Notes: generated by a model not told the origin, from the letters alone. Numbered from the stretch's first letter, positions 1-5,821 are shown. The stretch: DNA of 14,001 nt from JBMORO01 sp049322295 (GCA_049322295.1 JBMORO010000028.1:1-14001), one strand, 5' to 3'. Program-made: numbers and translations.

Positions 1-644
1 TGAATTATAGAGATAATGAGAAAGCTGCAAAGAAAACATTGGCTGAAATTTTGCAAGCGGACAGCGACGGTATTTTAGTTCAAGCAGATGTTTCTAGTTT
101 GAAGGATGTTAAAGCATTGGTTAGGAAGGTTATTAATAAATATGGACGTTTAGATTTTTTGGTGAATAACGCCGGATTTATTCGAGATGCTTTAATTGAA
201 CAGATGAGCCCTCGAGATTGGGACGATGTAATTAAAATACACTTATATGGCTCTTTTTATCTTATGAAATATTGCTTGCCCTACTTATCTAAAACAAAAG
301 GAGCAATCATTAATATTACTTCTAGGGCAGCATTTAAAGGATTTTTTGGTCAAGCAAATTATGCAACGGCCAAAGCAGGACTCACCGCTCTTACAAAGAC
401 TGCTGCACATGAATTTGGTAAATACGGCGTCAGAGTAAATGCGGTTTCTCCTCCATTTATTAGAACAGATCTAGTGGTAAAGCACAGAAAAAGAAAATAT
501 TTAGAAAAAAAGGCAATAGAAGAAAGTCTTTTAGGGATTTATGGAAACACGAGCGATTTTGCTAAATTTGTTGTTTGGCTTCTTTCAAATGAAGCACGGG
601 AAGTAACAGGTCAAGTATTTATGTATGATTCAAGATTATATTAA
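1..644 (+). CDS. FabG-like short-chain dehydrogenase/reductase (SDR), 5' end outside the window
   Basis: The frame is open from the first base (first whole codon at 3), so the N-terminal NAD(P)-binding Gly-rich loop lies upstream of the window. Visible SDR signatures are the NNAG motif (codons near 165-176), the serine in INITSRAA, and the catalytic YATAK (Tyr-x3-Lys, near 360-374). The usual tetrad Asn in the helix-4 region reads His (IKIHLYGSF), a variant also seen in multifunctional-enzyme type reductases. The protein should reduce a 3-oxoacyl group on ACP or CoA with NAD(P)H in the cytoplasm. It ends six bases before the ketosynthase gene at 651, so the two are probably cotranscribed and act on the same acyl chain. 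The family is certain; the substrate is inferred from the neighbour. It could serve a different small-molecule pathway. Confidence 0.9.
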   Translation, partial: NYRDNEKAAKKTLAEILQADSDGILVQADVSSLKDVKALVRKVINKYGRLDFLVNNAGFIRDALIEQMSPRDWDDVIKIHLYGSFYLMKYCLPYLSKTKGAIINITSRAAFKGFFGQANYATAKAGLTALTKTAAHEFGKYGVRVNAVSPPFIRTDLVVKHRKRKYLEKKAIEESLLGIYGNTSDFAKFVVWLLSNEAREVTGQVFMYDSRLY

Positions 645-650
645 GATAAT

Positions 651-1895
651 ATGAAAACAAAAGATTACCAACTTAGAAGGGTAGCAATTACGGGTGTTGG
701 AACTCTTTGCTCCATGGGAATAGGGATAAAAGAGTTTTGGAAAAATTTAATTCAAGGAAAATCTGGTATAAGACAAATTCAAAGTTTCGGTACTAATACA
801 TTTAAAACAAAAATAGGTGGAGAAATTGACCAATCAAGAATTAAAGCCTTTCTTAAGCGAGAGAAACGAGATTTTGATAGGGTTATAGGATATGCGCTTT
901 TTGCAACGGAGGCGGCTTTGATCGATGCGGATTTAAAATTAAAGAGAATCAATCTTAATAGATTTGGCGTGATCTTGGGTTCTTCAAAAGGCCCCTTTGC
1001 CACAATTTGTGAAGTAAATAAAAAATTATTTAAGAAAGAAAAAATTGATTCCTATCATCTATTTGATTGCTCTCATGGAAGCATCTCTACAACGATCGCA
1101 ATTAGATACGACTTAAAGGGATTGAACTATCTAATTTCTTCGACATCAGCATCAGCATCCCATGCAATTGGTTTGGCTTACCAGAAAATTAAATGGGGCA
1201 AGGCAGACATTATTTTGACGGGAGGGGCAGAAACCACATTACTACCGGAAATTTTTGCTCTTTATGAAGCAACTGGATTGCTCTCTACTAACAATAACCC
1301 GAAAGAAGCCTGTAGGCCTTTTGATAGATTAAGGGACGGCGTTGTCTTAGCTGATGGTTCGGGAATATTAATCTTAGAAGAATTAGAGCATGCTCTAAAA
1401 AGAGGCGCAAAAATTTATGCAGAGGTTGCTGGCTATGGTGCCAGCGAAGATGCCTATCATCCAGCTTCTATGCCAGAGAATGGAGAAGGAGTGGCAAGAG
1501 CCATAAAGTTAGGATTAGAAGATGCAAGAGTCAATATTGATGAAGTTGACTACATAAATCCTCACGGAGCTTCTACAAAAATTGGAGATGCCTCAGAGAC
1601 GAATGCTATCAAATCTGTCTTTGGAAAAACCGCTTATAAAATTCCGATAAGTGGAACTAAGTCAATTACAGGGCACCTGGCAGGAGCGGCCGGAGCGCTG
1701 GAGGCAGTTATTTGTACTTTAGTAATAGACAAAGGAATAATCCCTCCGACTATAAACTATGAAAATCCTGATCCTGTTTGCGATTTAGATTATGTACCAA
1801 ATAAAGCTCGGAGACGAAAAGTAAAAGTGGCGATTTCTAATTCGATGGGCTTCGGGGGGACAAATGCATGTTTAATTTTCAGAAAGATGACTTAA
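651..1895 (+). CDS. FabF-like beta-ketoacyl synthase with Ser in place of the catalytic Cys
   Basis: The 414 residues match the FabF/KAS II family in length and along the whole chain (VAITGVGTLCSMG at the start, GFGGTNACLIF at the end). Active-site landmarks are His305 (NPHGAST), Lys337 (GTKS), His342 (TGHLAGAAG) and Phe401. Aligned on the usual TACTSGVH motif, this protein reads STSASASH, which puts Ser166 (codon 1146-1148) where the acyl-accepting Cys should be. A normal synthase forms a thioester there and condenses it with malonyl-ACP. With Ser it may instead be a decarboxylating, chain-length-factor-like or acyltransferase-like partner, or simply a weak synthase. It follows the reductase by six bases, and no ACP or other fatty-acid gene is visible. 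Family call strong; reaction uncertain. Confidence 0.9.
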   Translation: MKTKDYQLRRVAITGVGTLCSMGIGIKEFWKNLIQGKSGIRQIQSFGTNTFKTKIGGEIDQSRIKAFLKREKRDFDRVIGYALFATEAALIDADLKLKRINLNRFGVILGSSKGPFATICEVNKKLFKKEKIDSYHLFDCSHGSISTTIAIRYDLKGLNYLISSTSASASHAIGLAYQKIKWGKADIILTGGAETTLLPEIFALYEATGLLSTNNNPKEACRPFDRLRDGVVLADGSGILILEELEHALKRGAKIYAEVAGYGASEDAYHPASMPENGEGVARAIKLGLEDARVNIDEVDYINPHGASTKIGDASETNAIKSVFGKTAYKIPISGTKSITGHLAGAAGALEAVICTLVIDKGIIPPTINYENPDPVCDLDYVPNKARRRKVKVAISNSMGFGGTNACLIFRKMT

Positions 1896-1997
1896 CTATC
1901 TCTCTAAATCCGGAATTTTTGCCTCCGTATTGGCCTCAAAAAAGGTTCTAACGTCCTCCACCGCGGCCCACCAAAATTGCCAGGGTAGTTCAGCTTG

Positions 1998-2098
1998 CCC
2001 CGTCACCTTTGCCCAAGTAGCTCAGCTGGTTAGAGCGCATTCTTGGTAAGAATGAGGTCGGCGGTTCAATTCCGCCCTTGGGCTCAAAGGTGACGGGG
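1998..2098. repeat. Perfect 13-bp inverted repeat enclosing tRNA-Thr
   Basis: CCCCGTCACCTTT at 1998-2010 ends directly before the first tRNA base. Its exact reverse complement, AAAGGTGACGGGG, occupies 2086-2098, two bases after the acceptor stem (T2084, C2085). In RNA this would extend the 7-bp acceptor stem by 13 bp after a two-base bulge. It could be a processing stem or a palindromic element in which the tRNA sits. Confidence 0.9.
2011..2084 (+). tRNA. tRNA-Thr(GGT)
   Basis: The cloverleaf folds fully. The acceptor stem is GCCCAAG/CTTGGGC, the D arm is GCTC-AGCTGGTTA-GAGC, the anticodon stem is CATTC/GAATG with loop TTGGTAA (anticodon GGT, threonine), and the T arm is GGCGG/CCGCC with loop TTCAATT. 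The discriminator base is T2084 and no CCA is encoded, so CCA must be added after transcription. Confidence 0.97.
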
Positions 2099-2129
2099 TG
2101 AAGTAGAACGCAATTTTTAATCTGGTTTT

Positions 2130-2597
2130 ATGAAAAGATTTTATCTTCTCATTTTTATAATCATTGCTATTCTAATTATTGGCGGAGTTTATTATATGAT
2201 TAAAGATTGGGAGATATTTGGTCCAGAGACGGAAAGTCCGCCGATTATTGAAGATAAAATTACTCGGGAAGAAGTAATGAAAGATTGTCAGATGAAAATC
2301 GCTGGACTTTCTCCAGTTAAACCAGTTTTAGGCGGTACTTGGTATATTAATCGATTCTGGTTTATTAAAGATAGTAATAAAGATTTTTATGTAGAATACG
2401 AAGACGGTCATATAATGCGGCAGATTTTGGTTGAAGCAGAAAAAGGGGATGGGAAATTAGATTACAAAGTGGCGGCCTATTTTGAGCCAGGGGAGAATGA
2501 TTGGATTTTAAAACAAGGTGAAGATAAATTTTCTGGAAGTTTATTAGATTTATACGAACATAGCGAAGAATTAGACCAGTGGATTAAAAAGAACTAA
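2130..2597 (+). CDS. Unknown N-terminally membrane-anchored protein
   Basis: I do not recognise this 155-aa protein. Residues 4-24 (FYLLIFIIIAILIIGGVYYM) form one hydrophobic segment after a short basic start, so it is a signal anchor or uncleaved signal peptide with the rest outside the membrane. There is no lipobox Cys. The exported part is acidic and aromatic-rich (GGTWYINRFWFIKD, YVEYEDGH), which suggests a small beta-rich domain. It begins 32 bases after the tRNA-flanking repeat and ends one base before rpmG, so the genes 2130-3100 probably form one transcript. There is no SD before the ATG. Confidence 0.75.
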   Translation: MKRFYLLIFIIIAILIIGGVYYMIKDWEIFGPETESPPIIEDKITREEVMKDCQMKIAGLSPVKPVLGGTWYINRFWFIKDSNKDFYVEYEDGHIMRQILVEAEKGDGKLDYKVAAYFEPGENDWILKQGEDKFSGSLLDLYEHSEELDQWIKKN

Positions 2598-2598
2598 C

Positions 2599-2757
2599 AT
2601 GAGAAAAGAGTACGTGGTAAAATTAGCTTGTGATGTGTGTAAACACATTAATTATTATACTCGCCGAAACAAAAAAACAATCGAGAAGAAATTAGAATTT
2701 AAAAAATTTTGTAAATGGTGTCGGAAGAGAACCTTACATAAGGAATCTAAAAAATAA
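2599..2757 (+). CDS. rpmG: 50S ribosomal protein bL33
   Basis: This 52-aa gene is the usual bL33 size. The protein begins MRKEYVVKLACDVCKHINYY and carries two zinc-binding Cys pairs, CDVC (residues 11-14) and CKWC (38-41). It then has the family ending RKRTLHKES. It is the zinc-binding (C+) form and is a structural part of the large subunit near the E site. It starts one base after the stop at 2597 and ends four bases before the MazG-like gene. Its shortness makes it easy to miss in automatic annotation. Confidence 0.95.
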   Translation: MRKEYVVKLACDVCKHINYYTRRNKKTIEKKLEFKKFCKWCRKRTLHKESKK

Positions 2758-2761
2758 ATTT

Positions 2762-3100
2762 ATGAAATTAAAAGAATATCAAAAACTTTGTAAAAGAACG
2801 GCAAAGAGATTTGATATGAAAGAAAAGGAAATATTTACTTGGGGATTGGGAATTGCAGGAGAAGCAGGAGATGTTGCGGGTTGTATTAAAAAGACATTTT
2901 CCCACGGCGACGACCAGAAGAGCGGGATAAGAGAAAACCTGGGAGATACAATGTGGTATATTGCGATGATTTGTGATTTCTTTGGTTGGAATTTAGAGGA
3001 TGTTCTGAAAGAGAATATTGAAAAACTTAAGAGAAGGCATCCAAAGGGCTTTTCTGATAAAACCGCCAAAAAGGATAAAAGAAAAGATTGGAATGAATAG
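2762..3100 (+). CDS. MazG-like nucleotide pyrophosphohydrolase
   Basis: The 112-aa protein has the single all-alpha MazG-like domain. GIAGEAGDVAG (near residues 30-40) and ENLGDTMWYIA (near 58-68) supply the acidic residues that hold Mg2+ in this superfamily (usually ExxE and ExxD patterns). The family hydrolyses NTPs or dNTPs to NMP and pyrophosphate, often to clean up non-canonical nucleotides. The exact substrate cannot be read from the sequence. A basic tail (KTAKKDKRKDWNE) follows the domain. It starts four bases after rpmG and is followed 15 bases later by tRNA-Trp, so all may be cotranscribed. Confidence 0.88.
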   Translation: MKLKEYQKLCKRTAKRFDMKEKEIFTWGLGIAGEAGDVAGCIKKTFSHGDDQKSGIRENLGDTMWYIAMICDFFGWNLEDVLKENIEKLKRRHPKGFSDKTAKKDKRKDWNE

Positions 3101-3115
3101 ATTTTAAAATGATAT

Positions 3116-3186
3116 GGGCCTGTAGTTTAGTGGTAAAACAGCGGTCTCCAAAACCGCCGTCGGGAGTTCGAATCTCTCCAGGCCTG
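3116..3186 (+). tRNA. tRNA-Trp(CCA)
   Basis: The acceptor stem is GGGCCTG/CAGGCCT (the first pair is G-U), the D arm is GTTT/AAAC, the anticodon stem is GCGGT/ACCGC with loop CTCCAAA (anticodon CCA), and the T arm is GGGAG/CTCTC with loop TTCGAAT. The discriminator is G3186, as expected for bacterial tRNA-Trp. No CCA is encoded. Confidence 0.96.
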
Positions 3187-3346
3187 CTAAAATTGCCGAA
3201 ATAGGCAAAAAATTCCTCCGTTATAAAAGCGTCTAATAAGGGCACTTAGCAGAGTAAAGAGTTAAAGTTAAGAATAAGGGTTCTTCATTTTGTAAAAAGA
3301 TTTTTTAATCGTAACTCTATTACATCAATAGATAATCATAATTTGT

Positions 3347-3934
3347 ATGGCTATATTAGCATCAACATTCATTCACACTGATTTCGGCCGCTTCAGGGTT
3401 TGTTATCATAAGAGTAAAGCAGGGATATGTATTAGTTTTTCAAAGGGAGATTTATCTAAAAATATTCCTATTATAAGATTTCACTCAGCTTGTCTATTCG
3501 GCGAAGCTTTTCACTCGCTTCATTGCGATTGTGATAGTCAAATAATTAATACTATGCGTTTGATAAAAAGGTATGGGAGAGGGATGATTGTTTATACATA
3601 CCAAGAGGGAAGAGGGATTGGTCTTGAGAAAAAAATCAAAGCAATGGAAGTACAACGGGTAGAAAACTGTGATACCGTCGAAGCATTCAAGAAGCTTGGG
3701 TTTAATAGACCAGACTACAGGCATTACAAAGAATCAATTGATGCTCTAAAAGATTTGAAAGTAAGCGAAACAATTATGACATTCTCCGGTAGTCCAAGAA
3801 AAATAAAAATAATGGAAGATGCAGGATATATAATAAAGAAAATCATCAAATCGTATAAGTATAAAAAACACCTCAGCAAATTGGCTAAGGAAGAAATAAA
3901 AGTCAAAGAGCAAAAAATGGGTTATATATACTAA
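3347..3934 (+). CDS. Stand-alone GTP cyclohydrolase II homologue (RibA-type) with Met at the E. coli Tyr105 position
   Basis: The 195-aa length matches single-domain RibA. The zinc site is complete: RFHSACLFG and HCDCD give Cys49, Cys60 and Cys62. The GTP-handling motif YQEGRGIGL (85-93) is intact, and Asp123 and Arg125 (PDYRHY) match E. coli Asp126/Arg128. The usual KIRAY reads KIKAM, so Met100 (codon 3644-3646) replaces the Tyr needed for the second, formate-releasing step. The usual LTNNP-K loop is changed to FSGSPRK. GCH II opens the GTP imidazole ring to start riboflavin and some deazapurine pathways, but no other rib gene is nearby. By analogy with a Streptomyces coelicolor paralogue it may stop at the formylated intermediate. 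No SD precedes the ATG. Confidence 0.9.
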   Translation: MAILASTFIHTDFGRFRVCYHKSKAGICISFSKGDLSKNIPIIRFHSACLFGEAFHSLHCDCDSQIINTMRLIKRYGRGMIVYTYQEGRGIGLEKKIKAMEVQRVENCDTVEAFKKLGFNRPDYRHYKESIDALKDLKVSETIMTFSGSPRKIKIMEDAGYIIKKIIKSYKYKKHLSKLAKEEIKVKEQKMGYIY

Positions 3935-4077
3935 CTGAATCCATTACCCCAAACATCCTCAGATTTTTACATCTAATTCAAATCTCAATTTTTTGTTTCT
4001 AGTCGGTCCTGTCAACTTGCCGAATTAGGCGAAATTCTTACCTATGCGCCAAAATCGGGAAGATAAAAATTCTCGGG

Positions 4078-4118
4078 AGTCCGCATAATCCAGGTTCGAA
4101 CTTCATGCATTGCGGACT
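4078..4118. repeat. 8-bp inverted repeat in the leader region of the zinc-ribbon gene
   Basis: AGTCCGCA (4078-4085) and TGCGGACT (4111-4118) are exact reverse complements around a 25-base loop. The loop contains the small palindrome GTTCGAAC. The element ends 18 bases before the SD of the gene at 4150 and could be a leader hairpin or an operator. No clear -35/-10 pair was found upstream. Confidence 0.5.
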
Positions 4119-4136
4119 GCTCGTTTTAATTTTAAA

Positions 4137-4145
4137 AAGGAGGGG
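4137..4145 (+). promoter_or_regulatory. Shine-Dalgarno site fixing the start at 4150
   Basis: AAGGAGGGG lies four bases before the ATG at 4150. This makes 4150 the start rather than the in-frame ATG at 4105, which has no SD and falls inside the inverted repeat. Confidence 0.85.
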
Positions 4146-4149
4146 TAAA

Positions 4150-4521
4150 ATGGATAGAATTTTTTGGGTGAATCAAAAGGGTGTTATTATAATTAAAAAG
4201 CCAAATCTTAAAGATTTATTTATTCTTAACAAAGATGCCCTGATAGAAAAAATACGGGCAGAGGAGAAAGAATTTGTAGACAGAATTAGGAATAAGGATT
4301 ATTTTAAGAAATTTTTATCAAAGCTAGGAATGACAGAAGAGGGATGGGTAGAAAATATGGTTGATGCTGAATTGAAATTCATTGAAAAAGGCACGGTTTG
4401 TGTAGGGTGCGAAAAAATTTTTGAAGCAAAAGAAAAAGAGGATTTCTGTCCAGATTGTTTACTTGGCTTAGTTGAAACACTCCAAAAAAGAGGCTTTTTA
4501 AAAGAGGAGGATTCTCCCTGA
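4150..4521 (+). CDS. Unknown small protein with a C-terminal two-CxxC zinc ribbon
   Basis: I do not recognise this 123-aa protein. The N-terminal part opens MDRIFWVNQKGVIIIKKP, then becomes a charged, mostly helical region with many Lys and Glu. Near the C-terminus, CVGC and CPDC stand 16 residues apart with an acidic helix after them, which is a rubredoxin/zinc-ribbon-like metal knuckle. Binding to nucleic acid or to another protein is possible but not shown. It is a single-gene unit with a strong SD in front and a strong terminator nine bases after the TGA. This style is shared with the next two coding units (4960-5651 and 5894-6148) and not with most of the window. Confidence 0.8.
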   Translation: MDRIFWVNQKGVIIIKKPNLKDLFILNKDALIEKIRAEEKEFVDRIRNKDYFKKFLSKLGMTEEGWVENMVDAELKFIEKGTVCVGCEKIFEAKEKEDFCPDCLLGLVETLQKRGFLKEEDSP

Positions 4522-4529
4522 AAACTCTT

Positions 4530-4566
4530 GGGCTGAGGCATTCGCCTCAGCCCATTTTTATTTTTC
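4530..4566 (+). terminator. Rho-independent terminator of the zinc-ribbon gene
   Basis: A perfect 10-bp stem, GGGCTGAGGC (4530-4539) and GCCTCAGCCC (4544-4553), with loop ATTC is followed by ATTTTTATTTTT. Confidence 0.95.
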
Positions 4567-4601
4567 CAGCAAACCGCATATCAGCTAATTCGCATCTTTG
4601 T

Positions 4602-4623
4602 AATTATCCCCAAATTATCCCCA
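4602..4623. repeat. Two tandem copies of an 11-mer upstream of a promoter
   Basis: AATTATCCCCA occurs twice without a gap (4602-4612 and 4613-4623), one helical turn apart, ending seven bases before the -35 at 4631. The position suits a regulator binding site. TTATCCCCA is also one base from the DnaA-box consensus, but two imperfect copies are weak evidence for DnaA. Confidence 0.6.
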
Positions 4624-4630
4624 GTTGGAG

Positions 4631-4658
4631 TTGACATTGTATTTTTATAATTTATACT
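4631..4658 (+). promoter_or_regulatory. Sigma70-type promoter of the small RNA
   Basis: The perfect -35 TTGACA (4631-4636) and TATACT (4653-4658) are separated by 16 bases. The predicted start is about 4665, directly at the first hairpin of the RNA. Confidence 0.8.
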
Positions 4659-4664
4659 TAAAAT

Positions 4665-4740
4665 GCGTAGTTGAAAATCTTCGGATTGGATACTACGCAT
4701 TAAAGGACAACCCTTCTTCGGAGGGGTTGTTCTTTTTTTA
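4665..4740 (+). ncRNA. Candidate ~75-nt structured small RNA
   Basis: The transcript from the promoter at 4631 would contain two hairpins and then stop. The first has outer stem AATGCGTAG (4662-4670)/CTACGCATT (4693-4701), of which at least the inner six pairs fall within the predicted RNA, and an inner stem AATC-TTCG-GATT (4676-4687). The second is the terminator at 4705-4740. Both inner loops are C(UUCG)G tetraloops. The only ATG gives a three-codon frame. I do not recognise an Rfam family; it is too short for 6S, tmRNA or RNase P. It could also be the leader of an attenuated transcript, but the next gene has its own promoter at 4896. Confidence 0.65.
4705..4740 (+). terminator. Strong UUCG-capped terminator ending the small RNA
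   Basis: A 12-bp stem, GGACAACCCTTC (4705-4716) with GAGGGGTTGTTC (4721-4732), has two G-U pairs and loop TTCG. Seven T residues follow. Confidence 0.93.
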
Positions 4741-4746
4741 TTATTG

Positions 4747-4896
4747 ACCCCGTAGTGAATTTTCGGCAGGTCGCCTATGGCGACCAAAATAACCTTACCC
4801 CGTAGTAGAAATTCGACTAACTAAAGTTTTTATGTTGCAAAGCAACGGTCGAATTTTCACTACGGGGTTTAGTTAGCCGAAAATCTACTACGGGGT
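4747..4896. repeat. Nested palindrome made of four related ~21-base units
   Basis: Four copies of one unit starting ACCCCGTAGT and ending TTCGRC lie at 4747-4767 and 4797-4817 (direct) and at 4848-4868 and 4876-4896 (inverted). The inner pair can fold on itself, with a small GTTGC/GCAAC hairpin between. The outer pair can fold around it, and a 7-bp hairpin GGTCGCC/GGCGACC sits at 4769-4785. The last unit ends in the first base of the -35 at 4896. It could be a regulatory site, a small non-autonomous mobile element, or both. Confidence 0.85.
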
Positions 4897-4924
4897 TGAC
4901 ACACATAAATATATTTGCTATCTT
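4896..4924 (+). promoter_or_regulatory. Promoter of the peptide/Gam-like operon
   Basis: TTGACA (4896-4901), a 17-base spacer, and TATCTT (4919-4924). The -35 is preceded by GGGG from the palindrome arm, the same GGGGTTGACA context as at 5818-5827. The predicted start is about 4931. Confidence 0.8.
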
Positions 4925-4959
4925 TTCTTTATCAAAATCTGTACTTTAAAGGAGGTTAA

Positions 4960-5118
4960 ATGAAAATCAAAATCGGAAAAGTGGGTAAGGGAATTTTGGG
5001 ACTATCAATCCTGGCTGGCACTTTTGTTTTGGGTCTTTTCAGCGGCAAAGAACTCTTCCCAATATCTTTGAAAATCAAAGAGAAGAGAAGAGAAAAGAAA
5101 AACAAAGGAGGTGTATAA
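4960..5118 (+). CDS. 52-aa single-pass membrane peptide, coupled to the Gam-like gene
   Basis: The ATG is placed by the SD AAAGGAGGT (4948-4956). The peptide begins MKIKIGKVGKGILGLSILAG. A hydrophobic glycine-rich segment (about residues 9-29) is followed by a short linker and a very basic tail (KEKRREKKNKGG). This predicts an inner-membrane peptide with a cytoplasmic Lys/Arg tail, although a cleaved signal peptide is not excluded. Its stop TAA (5116-5118) shares one base with the ATG of the Gam-like gene. Its last codons contain that gene's SD (AAAGGAGGT, 5104-5112), so translation of the two is coupled. I do not recognise a family; the function is unknown. Confidence 0.75.
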   Translation: MKIKIGKVGKGILGLSILAGTFVLGLFSGKELFPISLKIKEKRREKKNKGGV

Positions 5119-5651
5119 TGGTCCGAAAAATTGAGATTCCAGACTCAAAAACAGAGGTAGAAATTTTTATCACAGAACTGGCAATGTTTCAGAAAGAAGC
5201 AGAAGAAATCGAGAATAGACTTAAAAAAGCCGTGACAGCGCTAAAAATTGATGCTGACAAGCGGGTTAAAAAAATTAACGAAATAATTTTAAGGCGCGTG
5301 GCTGCTATTTATTCTTTCTTTCTTAAGAACAAGAAAGAACTTACTAAGGATGGTAAGATCAGCATTGTAAAATTATCGAACGGCGAAATGGAAGTTTTTC
5401 TTACTAATCCAACATTGAACATCAGAAAAGAAGATCAAGTTATTACCATTCTTAAAGCTAGAGGTCTGGGGAACCAGTTTATCAGAACGCGAGAAGAAAT
5501 AATTAGAGATGCTGTTCTTCAAAATCCGGGAGCTGTTGCGGATATCAATGGAATTAGTATCACTAGAAAAGAAAAATTTCTTGTCAGGCCAAATCTCACA
5601 GGTGAATCAGTAACTGAAGAGATCAAAAAACTCAAAAAACTCCTGCCCTGA
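5118..5651 (+). CDS. Mu Gam-like DNA-end-binding (host-nuclease inhibitor) protein
   Basis: The 177 residues cover the Gam domain. Residues about 10-75 form a long charged coiled coil, as in phage Mu Gam. The C-terminal half has the family landmarks: GKISIVKLSNGEMEV, NQFIRTREEIIRDAV (Mu: QRFIRTKQEINKEAI), NPGAVADINGISI and a final EKFLVRP. Mu Gam is a Ku-like dimer that encircles double-stranded DNA ends and blocks exonucleases. This copy is translationally coupled to the 52-aa membrane peptide and has its own promoter and terminator. No other phage gene is visible, so it may be a domesticated or element-borne copy. Family call firm by motif; cellular role inferred. Confidence 0.88.
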   Translation: MVRKIEIPDSKTEVEIFITELAMFQKEAEEIENRLKKAVTALKIDADKRVKKINEIILRRVAAIYSFFLKNKKELTKDGKISIVKLSNGEMEVFLTNPTLNIRKEDQVITILKARGLGNQFIRTREEIIRDAVLQNPGAVADINGISITRKEKFLVRPNLTGESVTEEIKKLKKLLP

Positions 5652-5658
5652 ACAAATT

Positions 5659-5696
5659 GGCACGGATTCGAAAAATCGAATTCGTGCCTTTTAATT
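5659..5696 (+). terminator. Terminator after the Gam-like gene
   Basis: GGCACGGATTCGA (5659-5671) pairs with TCGAATTCGTGCC (5676-5688) over 13 bp with one G-T, then TTTTAATT. The stem base is nearly the same sequence as in the terminator at 6155. Confidence 0.92.
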
Positions 5697-5707
5697 GAGA
5701 AACCCTG

Positions 5708-5821
5708 CCCCGCATCAATTTTGCCAATATATTATTTTGCGAGGCGCGAGTGGCGAATAGCCACATCCCTTATGGGTGAAGCACCGAGCCGTGAAAAATC
5801 TCGCAAAATTCGGTGCTGGGG
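5708..5821. repeat. Second promoter-proximal nested palindrome
   Basis: The left end CCCCGCATCAATTTT (5708-5722) faces an imperfect inverted copy ending CGGTGCTGGGGT (5811-5822). Nested inside are perfect arms ATTTTGCGAG/CTCGCAAAAT (5734-5743/5800-5809), GCACCGA/TCGGTGC (5781-5787/5810-5816) and a GTGGC/GCCAC hairpin (5750-5764). As at 4747-4896, it runs into GGGGTTGACA of the next promoter. Confidence 0.75.

Noticed and set aside
1979..1996. Partial tRNA copy upstream of tRNA-Thr (GGTAGTTCAGCTTG resembles a D arm)
   Set aside because: Only about a dozen bases resemble a tRNA, with no matching acceptor, anticodon or T arm.
3193..3208. Terminator after tRNA-Trp (TTGCC/GGCAA hairpin)
   Set aside because: The stem is five pairs and is followed by A-runs rather than T-runs on this strand. 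A similar piece at 4017 is also not followed by T.
4105..4149. Upstream in-frame ATG extending the zinc-ribbon protein by 15 residues
   Set aside because: No SD at 4105 and it lies in an inverted repeat, while a strong SD is placed four bases before the ATG at 4150.
4602..4623. DnaA boxes or replication origin
   Set aside because: TTATCCCCA differs from the box consensus, there are only two copies, and no dnaA, dnaN or AT-rich unwinding element is present. Kept only as a possible regulatory repeat.
4747..4896. CRISPR array
   Set aside because: Only four units, in mixed orientation, with unequal spacers and no cas genes.
4150..5651. TGA read as Gly or Trp (recoded CPR lineages)
   Set aside because: The TGA stops at 4519-4521 and 5649-5651 are directly followed by strong terminators, and protein lengths fit their families.
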